Of a stretch of DNA of 64,000 nt, positions 56,062 to 64,000 are shown in pieces. This DNA comes from Avedoeria sp964651245. GTDB lineage: Bacteria; Chloroflexota; Anaerolineae; Epilineales; Epilineaceae. The translations under genes and the position numbers were made by a program. Location of the stretch: positions 62,001 through 126,000 of the forward strand of contig CAZYVI010000003.1 of assembly GCA_964651245.1 (NCBI GenBank), given 5' to 3'. Within the stretch, counting starts at the first letter, position 1. Each line of letters opens with the position of its first letter. Below the pieces are notes generated by a model. That model saw only the letters and a program-made list of their open reading frames with translations, was not told where the DNA came from and made no database searches.

Positions 56062-57929
56062 GGCGCCGCCACCGGCACGAAGCGCGGCCCGAACGGACAC
56101 GGGAAGACCCGGGCCTCGGCCTTGCCGTCGGTCACGACGGCCTCGGCCCAGCAGTAGGGGGCGTCGGGCGCGTCGCTGTTCACCAGCTGCGGGACGATCC
56201 AGAGCACGAGGTCGGCGCCGCGGATCGGCTCGGGCGGCGCCATGAACGACTCCGGCCCTTGGCGATGGTCGTCGTTGCAGCACGGCCCGATCGTCAGCAG
56301 GTCGCCGTCGCCTTCCTCGGCGCGGTGGACGGTGAGGTAGGCGTAGGCGTCGTCGCCGCGGCTGCCGTCGCCGAACTGGCCGCGGTTCGGGACGAGGTCG
56401 TAGCCGCCGCCGTCGGGCCCGGTGAAGCGGAAGCGGCGGCCGTCGGGCGTGAGGGCGGCGGCGCCGTCCGGCGGACGCCAGGCCTCGACGTCGAGCGGCC
56501 GCCACGCCCGGCCGTCCCACTCGGCCGCCGCGTCGCGGCTGCCGTCGCCGCCGGCGGTGAGGTCGATGCGCAGGACGGGCCGGTAGGTGCCGGTGTTGCC
56601 GCAGCCGCGGCCCAGGTTGGCGCCGCCGATCCGGAAGCTGCCGTCGGCGTAGAAGGCGAAGCGCTGGGCGTAGCGGTAGTTGCAGGCCGCCGGCCAGAGC
56701 TCGCTGCGGAAGTCCTGCTCGAGGGCGAAGCCGCCGCCGTCGGCCGCCGGGAGCTCGGCCACGGTCGGGCCGCCGAAGGCCACCACCGACGCCGTGCTGA
56801 ACTTGGGGCAGCCGACGGCGTCGCTGTAGCCGAAGCCGTCGGTGCCGGAGTAGCTGACGTGCCAGTCGACCAGCTTGGCCGAGCGCAGCACCGGCCGGCC
56901 GTCGAAGGTCGCGTCGAGCACCTCGAGGCCGTCCGAGGGCGTCAGGCGGTAGCGCAGCGACCAGCCGTCGCGTTCGAGCACCGTCGAGACCTGGCAGAAG
57001 CGGGCCATGACGACCTCGTCCGCCAAGCTCTGCTCGGTGACCGCCACGCCCGGCGCGCCGACGTCGGTCCAGCGGGTGCCGACGAGGCGGCCGTCCGTCA
57101 GATCGACGATCGCCCAGAGCGCCTGGTCGCCGACGACGAACGTCGGCGCCACGCAGAGGTGCCGCGAGCGCTCGCAGCGGCTGCCGTTGAGGGCCGACTT
57201 GACGCCGGCCATCACGGCGTCGCCGGCCCCGGGCGCGAAGCCCAGGAGCGCCTCGACCTCGGGCGCGCGGCGGGCGATCTCGATCGCCAGCGCCGCCAGG
57301 TGGGGCGGGACCTCGGGCTGGGTGGCCGCGACAGGCTCCACCCGCACCACGGCGCCGGCGCCGGCGTCGACGAGGGCCCGCAGCGCCGCGTTCGTGGCGT
57401 GGTTGTAGAGCTCGACGCGCTGGCACGGCGCGCCGCGGCAGGCGGCGTCGGCCGCGGTCAGATCGGCCGGCAGGGCGGCGCGCACCTGGAGCACCTCGGT
57501 GCGCAGCGCGGCGCCGCTGGCCGCATCGCGGGCGAACGCCTGCACCCGCGCGTCGGCCAGCGCGATCTGCTGGGCGCGCCGCCTCGCCTCGGCGGCGGCG
57601 TCGTCGCCGTCGATCGGCAGCGCCAGGATCGGCGGCTCGGCGGCCAGGGCCGCGCGCCAGGCGGCCTCGCGCGCTGCCAGCGCCGGCACCAGCGCCTGCC
57701 ATTCGGCCGCCGACCGCGCGGTGGCCAGCGCGGCGCCGCCGGTGGCGTCGGCGGTCGCGTCGCGCGCCGCGGCCGCCGGCGGCGCCGCGGTCGGCGGGGC
57801 GGCCGACGGGCGGCCGGGCGCGCCGCACGCGGCGGCCAGCAGGCCGACGGCGGCCGCGGCGCGGCGAAGCGCGCGGCAGGCGTCGACGCGAGCGGCCGGG
57901 CGGCGGGCGAGGCGGCGGGGGCGGCTCAC
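56058..57929 (-). CDS. Copper-amine-oxidase-like lipoprotein lacking the copper ligands
   Basis: A 623-residue lipoprotein (lipobox AAAC about 32-35). Its C-terminal 400 residues follow the order of copper amine oxidase blocks: RYRLTPSDGLEVLDATFDGR, DWHVSYSG, then ACNYRYAQRFAFYADGSFRI, whose NYRY lies where the TPQ-forming N-Y-(D/E)-(Y/N) motif sits, and GTYRPVLRIDL where the enzymes have GT..HQH.F..R.D. The last block, IRGADLVLWIVPQLVNSDAP, lacks the third copper histidine. So the H-x-H pair and third His are missing while the TPQ-tyrosine position is kept. Start and stop both make 4-nt overlaps with neighbours. Homology is my reading of aligned motifs, not a search. Confidence 0.55.
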   Translation of the reverse strand: MSRPRRLARRPAARVDACRALRRAAAAVGLLAAACGAPGRPSAAPPTAAPPAAAARDATADATGGAALATARSAAEWQALVPALAAREAAWRAALAAEPPILALPIDGDDAAAEARRRAQQIALADARVQAFARDAASGAALRTEVLQVRAALPADLTAADAACRGAPCQRVELYNHATNAALRALVDAGAGAVVRVEPVAATQPEVPPHLAALAIEIARRAPEVEALLGFAPGAGDAVMAGVKSALNGSRCERSRHLCVAPTFVVGDQALWAIVDLTDGRLVGTRWTDVGAPGVAVTEQSLADEVVMARFCQVSTVLERDGWSLRYRLTPSDGLEVLDATFDGRPVLRSAKLVDWHVSYSGTDGFGYSDAVGCPKFSTASVVAFGGPTVAELPAADGGGFALEQDFRSELWPAACNYRYAQRFAFYADGSFRIGGANLGRGCGNTGTYRPVLRIDLTAGGDGSRDAAAEWDGRAWRPLDVEAWRPPDGAAALTPDGRRFRFTGPDGGGYDLVPNRGQFGDGSRGDDAYAYLTVHRAEEGDGDLLTIGPCCNDDHRQGPESFMAPPEPIRGADLVLWIVPQLVNSDAPDAPYCWAEAVVTDGKAEARVFPCPFGPRFVPVAAP

Positions 57930-58582
57930 GGCGCGTCGAGCGGCGGGCGGTGCGCCGGTCCGCGCCGTGTCAACCAGGGCCGTACGCGCGGGGCGGTGGC
58001 GAGCGCGCGCCGGTGGGTCCAGGCCAAGAGGACCGCCTGGAGGCCCCAGGCGGTGACGATCCAGCCGTCCACCCGCCAGACGACCAGGACGCCCAGCCAC
58101 AGCAGGCCGGCCAGCATCACCGTCCAGGCATCGCCGTCGAGGAGGGCGTAGAGCGCCAGCACGAGCGCCGCCGGCACGATCGCGCCGATCGGCCACAGCA
58201 GCGCGGCCCAAACGCCGGCGGCGGTGGCCACGCCCTTGCCGCCGCGAAAGCCCAGCCACGGCGAGAAGGCGTGGCCCAGGATCGGCGCGACGGCCACCGC
58301 GGGCCGCCACGGCGCGCCGGCGGCCAGCGCCAGCGCCACCGGCGCCAGGCCCTTGCCCACGTCGAGCACGACGGCCGCGACGGCCGGGCCGACGCCCGCC
58401 GCGCGCAGCACGTTCGCCGCGCCGGGGTTGCCGTCGCCGAAGCGACGGATGTCGACGCCGGCCGCCAGCCGGCCGACCCAGACGCTCAGCGGCAGGCTGC
58501 CGCAGGCGAACGCCAGCGCGAACCAGGCCGCGCCCGGCCAGCCGAGGGCGGCGCGCCACAGCGCGTCGAGCGCCGGGCTCAC
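57926..58582 (-). CDS. plsY: Glycerol-3-phosphate acyltransferase PlsY
   Basis: A 218-residue membrane enzyme with five or more helices. The three PlsY motifs are seen: GSLPLSVWVGRLAAGVDIR, GDGNPGAANVLRAAG and GHAFSPWLGFRGGKGVATAAG. It transfers acyl from acyl-phosphate to glycerol-3-phosphate in phospholipid synthesis. The C-terminal 25 residues are a basic Arg/Pro-rich extension. GTG start; 4-nt overlaps link it to CruF upstream and the amine-oxidase-like gene downstream. Confidence 0.95.
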   Translation of the reverse strand: MSPALDALWRAALGWPGAAWFALAFACGSLPLSVWVGRLAAGVDIRRFGDGNPGAANVLRAAGVGPAVAAVVLDVGKGLAPVALALAAGAPWRPAVAVAPILGHAFSPWLGFRGGKGVATAAGVWAALLWPIGAIVPAALVLALYALLDGDAWTVMLAGLLWLGVLVVWRVDGWIVTAWGLQAVLLAWTHRRALATAPRVRPWLTRRGPAHRPPLDAP

Positions 58583-59331
58583 GCCGGCCGCCCGCGCCGC
58601 CAGGCGAGCGCGGCGTAGCCGCCCATCGCCAGGGCGCCGCACAGCGCCGGGCCCGGCTGGCCCCAGAACAGGCCCAGGCCGAGCGCCTGGAGCGCGGCGG
58701 TCACGCCGTAGACGGCCAGCAGCACCGGGCCGGCCGCGCCGAGCGGGGCGGGGCGGACGGCGGCGGTCAGGGCGGCGGCGACCGCGATCCAGCCGGCGAA
58801 GTTCTGGAGCGGGATGCCGAAGTAGGCGCCCGGTTGGCGCCAGTGCCAGACGCCCCAGCCCACCATCTGCGGATCGAGGTAGAGGTCCCAGGCGGTGAAG
58901 GCCAGCGCGCCGTGCCCGACGCGGGCCCAGCGCCGGCCCGGGGCGTCGCCGGTTACGGCGGCGGCCACGGCCCAGGCGCACGGCAGCATCATGAGCCACG
59001 ACAGCGGCACCAACGCCGGCACGCCCGCCAGCGCCGGCCACAACCGGTCGCTGTAGGCGTAGTCGCCGAACGGCCAGCCCGTCCGCACGCCGACCGCCTC
59101 GGCCAGCCAGCCGCCGCCGGCCACGACGGCCGCGGCCCCCAGCGCCCGGCGCGCTCCCCACGCCAGCGCCAGCGCCCCGACGACGAGCGCGACCTGCGCC
59201 ACGACCGCCGCCGTCAGCGCGGCCGGCACGGCGCCGTCGCCGGCCAGCCAGCGGGCGATCGGCAGCGCGACCATCGCCGCGAACCAGGCGGCGGCGGGCA
59301 ACCACAGGCGGCGGTCGAGGCGGGCGCGCAT
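58579..59331 (-). CDS. cruF: Carotenoid 1',2'-hydratase CruF-like protein
   Basis: A 250-residue membrane protein with about eight helices of the CruF/DUF422 family. Markers are EAVGVRTGWPFGDYAYSD, PLSWLMMLPCAW, LAFTAWDLYLDPQMVGWGVW and IPLQNFAGWI. CruF hydrates the psi end of gamma-carotene or similar carotenoids. The ATG is taken at 59331 (MRARL). It heads a run of four genes with 4-nt overlaps and is divergent from the haloperoxidase. Confidence 0.85.
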   Translation of the reverse strand: MRARLDRRLWLPAAAWFAAMVALPIARWLAGDGAVPAALTAAVVAQVALVVGALALAWGARRALGAAAVVAGGGWLAEAVGVRTGWPFGDYAYSDRLWPALAGVPALVPLSWLMMLPCAWAVAAAVTGDAPGRRWARVGHGALAFTAWDLYLDPQMVGWGVWHWRQPGAYFGIPLQNFAGWIAVAAALTAAVRPAPLGAAGPVLLAVYGVTAALQALGLGLFWGQPGPALCGALAMGGYAALAWRRGRPA

Positions 59332-59462
59332 CGCGCCGATTCTCGCCCCGCGGCCGTATCCGGGCAACCGAGCGGCCGTTAAACTTCGGTGCGCGCGGCT
59401 GGCCGTGAGGTTGGTGCGCTGCTGCGTGCCGCCCCCGTACCCGACGCGAAGGGACCGCCGCC

Positions 59463-61121
59463 ATGGATGAGCCACGCCTGACCCCCGATGCCGCGGCCGC
59501 CGCCGCCGGTGACCCCGGCCGGACGCGACGCGACGTCTTGAAGCTCGGGGCGGCGGCCGCTGTCGCCGGCGTCGCGGCCACGACGGGCACGGCGCCGCGG
59601 CGCGTCTTCGCGCAGCGCTACAACGTCAACGGACAGCGGCGCAGCCAGCTGGCCTACAACATGCGATTGACCTCGGCGCAGATGTCGCGGCTGCCCGACC
59701 CCCAAAAGCTGACGAACGGCGACGAGACGCGCTACCCGACGCGGATCGGCAACTTCAGCAAGGGCCTGCCCCACAACGCGCGCGGCGAGGTGTCGGCCCC
59801 TGCCTACACGGCGTTCCTCAAGGCGATCGACAGCGGCAGCACCCCCGACTGGGAGGCGATCCCGCTCGGCGGGACGCTTCAGTTCAAGAACCCGCTGGCC
59901 GGCATCGCCTATTTGCTCGAGGGCCCGGACCCCGCCTGCATGGTCCAGCGGCCGGCGCCGGCGTTCGCCAGCGCCGAGGCGGCCGGTGAGATCGTCGAGA
60001 ACTACTGGATGGCGCTGCTGCGCGACGTCCCGTTCGACGAGTACGCCATCGACGGCACCGCCGCCGCGGCCTGCGCCGACCTCAGCACGATGTCTGACTT
60101 CCGCGGCCCCAAGCAGGCCGGCGCGGTGACACCGGCCACGCTGTTCCGCGGGCTGACCCCCGGCGACCTCGTCGGGCCCTACATCAGCCAGTTCATGTGG
60201 CTCAACACCCCGTTCGGCGCCGAGACCGTCGATCGCCGGATGCGCACGATGCAGCCGGGCGTCGACTTCATGACGAGCTACGCCGACTGGCTGGCCATCC
60301 AGAACGGCGCGCCGCCGCCCCAGCCGGCGCAGCCCGACCCGACACCGCGCTACGTCCGCAACGGGCGCGACCTTGGGGAGTGGGTCCACATCGACGTGCT
60401 CTACCAGGCCTACTTCAACGCGATGCTGGTCCTGTTCGGCCTCGGCGCGCCGACGAACCCCAACGACCCGTACCGTCGTTCGCGCACGATGTGCGCCTTC
60501 GGCACGCTGGGCGCGCCCTACATCGCCTCGATCCTGGCCGGGGTGGCCAAGCCGGCCCTCGAGGCGGTCTGGCACCAGAAGTGGTACGTTCACCGCCGGC
60601 TGCGGCCCGAGGCGTTCGCCGGGCGGGTCCACAACCGGCTCACCGGCGCGGCGAACTACCCGCTGCACGGCGACGTCTTGAACTCGCAGGCGGTGCAGGT
60701 CGTCGCCGGCCAGCACGGCACCCACCTGCTGCCGATGGCGTTCCCGGAGGGTTGTCCTGCCCACCCGGCCTACGGCGCCGGCCATGCCACCGTCGCCGGC
60801 GCCTGCGTGACGTTGCTCAAGGCGCACTTCGACGAGAGCTGGGTGATCCCGAACCCCGTCGTCGCCGCGCCGGACGGCCTGAGCCTGGTGCCGTACAGCG
60901 GCCCGGCCCTGACGGTGGGCGGCGAGCTGAACAAGCTGGCCAGCAATGTCGCCATCGGCCGCAACATCGCCGGTGTCCACTGGCGGTCCGACGCCACCGA
61001 GTCCCTCAAGCTCGGCGAGGACATCGCGATCCGCTTCCTGCGCGAGGAGAAGCTCCTGCTGCGCGAGAAGTTCGCCGGCTGGACGTTCACGAAGTTCGAC
61101 GGGACGCGCGTGACGATCTAG
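59463..61121 (+). CDS. Tat-exported vanadium-dependent haloperoxidase
   Basis: A 552-residue enzyme. The N-terminus has a twin-arginine signal (RTRRDVLKLGAAAAVAG, about 20-36). Vanadate-site motifs are in order: WYVHRRLRPEAF, FPEGCPAHPAYGAGHATVAG (about 425-445) and ASNVAIGRNIAGVHWRSDAT (about 492-511; R and H). The family oxidises halides with peroxide. The size matches algal/cyanobacterial-type bromoperoxidases rather than phosphatases. AAGGGA lies 9 nt before the ATG. It sits between two carotenoid gene groups but on the opposite strand. Confidence 0.9.
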   Translation: MDEPRLTPDAAAAAAGDPGRTRRDVLKLGAAAAVAGVAATTGTAPRRVFAQRYNVNGQRRSQLAYNMRLTSAQMSRLPDPQKLTNGDETRYPTRIGNFSKGLPHNARGEVSAPAYTAFLKAIDSGSTPDWEAIPLGGTLQFKNPLAGIAYLLEGPDPACMVQRPAPAFASAEAAGEIVENYWMALLRDVPFDEYAIDGTAAAACADLSTMSDFRGPKQAGAVTPATLFRGLTPGDLVGPYISQFMWLNTPFGAETVDRRMRTMQPGVDFMTSYADWLAIQNGAPPPQPAQPDPTPRYVRNGRDLGEWVHIDVLYQAYFNAMLVLFGLGAPTNPNDPYRRSRTMCAFGTLGAPYIASILAGVAKPALEAVWHQKWYVHRRLRPEAFAGRVHNRLTGAANYPLHGDVLNSQAVQVVAGQHGTHLLPMAFPEGCPAHPAYGAGHATVAGACVTLLKAHFDESWVIPNPVVAAPDGLSLVPYSGPALTVGGELNKLASNVAIGRNIAGVHWRSDATESLKLGEDIAIRFLREEKLLLREKFAGWTFTKFDGTRVTI

Positions 61122-61174
61122 GGTGAGCCGGCCGAGGGCGCGCTGCGCTCCGAGGGTGTCGCCGTCCCCCTGAC

Positions 61175-61990
61175 CTACCGCCCACCCCGCGCCCGGCGCA
61201 GCCAGCGCCGGGCGCGTTCGCGGCTGGCGGTGGCCAGGACCAGCGTCACGCCGAAGCCGACGAGGATGTTCGTCACGGCGAAGAACACGAGCTCCTCGAT
61301 CGGCAGGCCACCCGGTAGCAGCCAGCCGGTCGACGAGCCGGGCGCGATCGTCCAGACGCCGTCGCGGATCGCCAGCGTGTCGGCGGCGGCCAGGTAGAGC
61401 GTGGCCGAGGTGATCGTGAGGCCGACGGCGCGCCGGTGGCGCCACAAGAGGTCGCCGCCGAACGCCAGCTGGAACGCGATCGGCGGCAGGGCCCAGGCTA
61501 CGACGAGGGACAGGTACCGCCACGGGCCGGTGCCCCACCACAGGGCGACGCCCGCGCCGGCGGCCGCAAGGGCCACGGCCGCCGCGACGGCGTGGCGGGC
61601 GGCGAGGGCGGCGCCGGTCCCGTCGCCGGGCGACGCGGCGGCGGCCGGCGACGCGGGCAGCCGCTTCAGCCACCCCAGGAGCCACAACCCGACCGCCACG
61701 GTCTGCAGGACGAAGAAGGCGTACTCCTCGAGCGGGACGTAGCCCAGCACCCAATCGCGGGCGATCTTGGCCGGGTCGTAGTACCAGACCCCGGTGGCCA
61801 CCAGGTAGTTGTCCCACGGCGTCGTGTAGGCCACCGCGACCACCACGTGGCCGGCGATCACGGCCGCGGGCGGGAAGCCGCGCAGCGCCGCCGGCAGCCG
61901 GCGGCCGGCGCGGGCGTCGCGCCATGTCCACCACGCCAGGGCGGCCAGCGGCAAGCCGACGAACGCGGCCAGGAAGCCGGCGTAGGTCAT
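61175..61990 (-). CDS. CrtY-type (CrtYcd-fused) lycopene cyclase
   Basis: A 271-residue membrane protein with two related halves, each holding the domain signature: WVLGYVPLEEYAFFVLQT and LPGGLPIEELVFFAVTNI, and in the first half TTPWDNYLVATGVWYYDP. This is the bacterial/archaeal heterodimer-derived lycopene cyclase fused as one chain; it makes beta or other cyclic ends. The ATG overlaps the stop of the upstream desaturase-like gene (ATGA). Confidence 0.85.
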   Translation of the reverse strand: MTYAGFLAAFVGLPLAALAWWTWRDARAGRRLPAALRGFPPAAVIAGHVVVAVAYTTPWDNYLVATGVWYYDPAKIARDWVLGYVPLEEYAFFVLQTVAVGLWLLGWLKRLPASPAAAASPGDGTGAALAARHAVAAAVALAAAGAGVALWWGTGPWRYLSLVVAWALPPIAFQLAFGGDLLWRHRRAVGLTITSATLYLAAADTLAIRDGVWTIAPGSSTGWLLPGGLPIEELVFFAVTNILVGFGVTLVLATASRERARRWLRRARGGR

Positions 61991-63576
61991 CGCGCCCACC
62001 ACCGCTGGGCGTCGAGGTCGCCGACCACGACGGCGGCGGCGCTGCGGCCGCTGGCGCCCAGGATCCCGCCACCGGGGTGGGTGCTGGCGCCGGTCAGGTA
62101 GAGGCCCGGCAGCGGGCCGCGGTAGCCGGCCATCGTCAGCGCCGGGCGCAGCAGGAACATCTGGTCGATCGACATCTCGAGGTGCATCACGTTGCCCCGC
62201 AGCAGGCCCAGCGTCCGCTCGAGGTAGAGCGGCGTCTCGACGAGCCGCGCGGTGACGCTGCCGGCGACGTTGGGCGCGTAGCGGCCGAGCGCCGCCAGCA
62301 TGTCGTCGGCCACGCGGTCGCCGATGTCGTCCCAGTGCCGGCCGCCGGCGAGGGCGTAGGGGTAGTACTGGCCCCAGAGGAACAGGACGTGCTTGCCGGG
62401 GGGCGCCAGCGTGTCGTCGACGGCCGAGAACGTCATCGCGATCAAGCCCGGGTCGCGCGACGGCGCGCCGCCGAGGTAGTCAGCGTAGGCGCGGTCGATG
62501 TGGTCGAGGCTGGGGCAGAGCAGCTGCAGGGCGCGGTGGTGCGCGCCGGGCGCGCCGTCGGGCGCCGTCGGCTGGGCGAGGTAGTCGGGCAGCGCGTCGA
62601 CGGCGCAGCGCAGCACCATCCCGAAGCCGTTGCCGGTGCGGGTCGAGGCCAGCAGCCGGCGCGCCGCGCTCGGCAGGTTCACCTCGCCGACGAGCGCCGC
62701 CGTGGTGTGGACGTGGGCGCCGCTGACGACCGCCCGCCCGGTCACGACGCCGCCCCCGGCCGTCTCGGCGCCGACGACGCGGCCGCGCTCCACCACCAGC
62801 CGCGTCACCGGCGCGTCGACGACGATCCGGCCGCCGTGGGCGGCGATCATCCGCGCCAGCGCCTGGGTGAGCTGGCCCGAGCCGCCGCGCGGACGCCGGA
62901 CGCCCGAGACGTGGTACATCGGATGCCACAGCGCGAACGGCGCCGAGAGCGGCTCGGTCGGCGGCGGCCCCGACTGGGCGGCCATCCAGCCGACGAGCGC
63001 CTGGACCTCGGGGCTGTCGAACGAACGCCGCAGGAGGTCGCCGTAGGGCCGCAGCAGGTCGGTCATGTCCTCGGCCCGCCGGCTGCGCCCGCTGCCCTGG
63101 GCGCGCCCGAAGCTGCGCCAGAGGTTCGCGGCGGTCGGCGGCGCCAGGAAGCTCGCCACGGTGGCCTCGGCCAGCGGCCGCCAACGGTCGAGGAAGGCGC
63201 GGTAGCGGTCGGCGTCGGCGGGCGAGACGGCGGCGATGGACTGGCAGGTGCGGTCGACATCGCGCCAGACGGTGATGTGGCGGCCGTCGGGGAACGGCAT
63301 CCAGAACATCGGGTCGAGGTCGAGGTAGTCGAGGCCGTAGCGCTCGAGCTCGAGGTCGGCCACGATCGGCGTGTGGTGGATCAGGATGTGCGCCGAGCCG
63401 CCGAGGTCGAAGCGGTAGCCCGGCACGATCTCCTCGGTGACGACCGCGCCGCCCACCACCGCCCGCCGTTCGAGAACGGTGACGCGCAGGCCGGCCTTGG
63501 CCAGGTAGGCAGCGCAGACCAGCGCGTTGTGGCCGGCGCCGACGACGACGACGTCGCAATCCGGGTGGGCCGTCAC
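61987..63576 (-). CDS. CrtI/CrtO-family FAD-dependent carotenoid oxidoreductase
   Basis: A 529-residue flavoprotein with an N-terminal dinucleotide site VVVVGAGHNALVCAAYLAKAG (8-28), ERRAVVGGAV, and a C-terminal LYLTGASTHPGGGILGASGR that closes the FAD site. It is longer than, or similar to, phytoene desaturases. The linked cyclase and CruF genes suggest a carotenoid substrate; the GHNALV form also fits the CrtO ketolase/PYROXD2 branch. Desaturase versus ketolase cannot be decided here. GTG start, 4-nt overlaps on both sides. Confidence 0.8.
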   Translation of the reverse strand: MTAHPDCDVVVVGAGHNALVCAAYLAKAGLRVTVLERRAVVGGAVVTEEIVPGYRFDLGGSAHILIHHTPIVADLELERYGLDYLDLDPMFWMPFPDGRHITVWRDVDRTCQSIAAVSPADADRYRAFLDRWRPLAEATVASFLAPPTAANLWRSFGRAQGSGRSRRAEDMTDLLRPYGDLLRRSFDSPEVQALVGWMAAQSGPPPTEPLSAPFALWHPMYHVSGVRRPRGGSGQLTQALARMIAAHGGRIVVDAPVTRLVVERGRVVGAETAGGGVVTGRAVVSGAHVHTTAALVGEVNLPSAARRLLASTRTGNGFGMVLRCAVDALPDYLAQPTAPDGAPGAHHRALQLLCPSLDHIDRAYADYLGGAPSRDPGLIAMTFSAVDDTLAPPGKHVLFLWGQYYPYALAGGRHWDDIGDRVADDMLAALGRYAPNVAGSVTARLVETPLYLERTLGLLRGNVMHLEMSIDQMFLLRPALTMAGYRGPLPGLYLTGASTHPGGGILGASGRSAAAVVVGDLDAQRWWAR

Positions 63577-64000
63577 GGGCGGAGCGACGGGGCGCCGGCG
63601 GCGCCGGCGAGGTCGGCCAGCGTCACCCGGCGCTGCTCGCGGACGACGACGGTGCCGGCGGCCAGGTCGCCCAGGCGCCGGGTGTAGCGGTCGGCGAACA
63701 TGACCGCCACGCCGATGCCATAGCCCAGTGGCAGGAAGTCGGCGAAGCGGACCAGGTTGCGCACCGCCGCCTCGCGAAAGCCGGCCGATCCGCCGTCGAG
63801 CCGCACCACCCGCGTGCCGGCAACGCGCTTGCCGGGCGTCTGGCCGTCCCAGAGGGTCTCGAAGACGATGTAGTAGCCCCAGACGATCGCGAACAGCAGG
63901 AGCGCCGCGGCCGCCAGCACGAGGCCCTCGACCCAGGCCGCCGCGTCGCCGGCCGACGACGCCGTCCCGGCCGGCGCGTCGAGGCCGCCGCGCGTCCACG
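63573..64000 (-). CDS. RDD-family membrane protein, 5' end beyond the window
   Basis: The C-terminal part of an RDD protein: a hydrophobic helix (AAALLLFAIVWGYYIVF), then ETLWDGQTPGKRVAGTRVVR, VRNLVRFADFLPLGYGIGVA and FADRYTRRLGDLAAGTVVV. The open frame continues to base 64000 without a stop; a GTG at 63920 is probably internal. Its stop overlaps the start of the flavoprotein gene (GTGA), so it is coupled to the carotenoid group. RDD function is not settled. Confidence 0.8.
   Translation of the reverse strand, partial: WTRGGLDAPAGTASSAGDAAAWVEGLVLAAAALLLFAIVWGYYIVFETLWDGQTPGKRVAGTRVVRLDGGSAGFREAAVRNLVRFADFLPLGYGIGVAVMFADRYTRRLGDLAAGTVVVREQRRVTLADLAGAAGAPSLRP

Overview
This is very GC-rich DNA (by eye roughly 70-75 %) with densely packed genes. 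Several traits together suggest a Chloroflexota-like bacterium: large secreted proteins with Thr-Pro-rich linkers and a short C-terminal 'LP..GR/QR' tail, a CruF plus CrtY-type carotenoid set, a multiheme cytochrome next to a CRTAC1-type protein, KRW-type surface repeats, and dispersed intergenic hairpin repeats that begin GTAGGGGC. No rRNA or universal marker gene lies in the window, so the phylum is an inference.

Layout. 0-10 kb, minus strand: a Cys-rich ArsR regulator coupled to a lipoprotein alpha/beta hydrolase, then two giant paralogous secreted proteins built from a repeat I do not recognise. 10-19 kb, plus strand: a DUF420 membrane protein, a TTGACA/TACCCT promoter, a membrane-anchored pentaheme cytochrome, a calcium-repeat CRTAC1/UnbV/TPR protein and a TolB-propeller/M28-peptidase/PDZ lipoprotein. 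19-25 kb: a repeat- and poly-G-rich patch, a TPR protein coupled to a UbiA prenyltransferase, a large membrane patatin and a DUF3592 protein. 25-35.4 kb, minus strand: a propeller/Thr-Pro/cupredoxin protein and a 2347-residue RTX-like protein. 35.4-36.5 kb: tandem repeats, then two tiny cbb3-oxidase-subunit-I-like proteins.

36.6-44.8 kb, minus strand, is an accessory, defence-like island: a 4-nt-overlapping DUF2283 pair, a three-gene McrBC-like restriction module (PUA/EVE-like reader candidate, McrB-like AAA motor with a large insertion, DUF2357/PD-(D/E)XK nuclease), two tandem N-terminal-SHOCT membrane proteins and a CPBP protease. It lies just beyond the 3' end of tRNA-Thr(CGT). tRNA-Gly(GCC) and tRNA-Thr(CGT) have a clear sigma70 promoter and terminator hairpins.

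45.3-55 kb: a PadR-controlled membrane operon with a readable promoter and operator, a VOC protein, a DtxR regulator divergent from an ABC exporter (ATPase, FtsX permease, HlyD-like lipoprotein), SixA, and a MITE-like repeat. 55-64 kb: two carotenoid/lipid gene groups coupled by 4-nt overlaps (RDD, CrtI/CrtO-like, lycopene cyclase; CruF, PlsY, a copper-amine-oxidase-like lipoprotein lacking its copper ligands, a propeller protein) around a divergent Tat-exported vanadium haloperoxidase.

The strongest candidates for something little described are the reader/McrB/DUF2357 island, the paralogous repeat giants with their shared C-terminal tail, the copper-less amine oxidase homologue and the GTAGGGGC repeat family.
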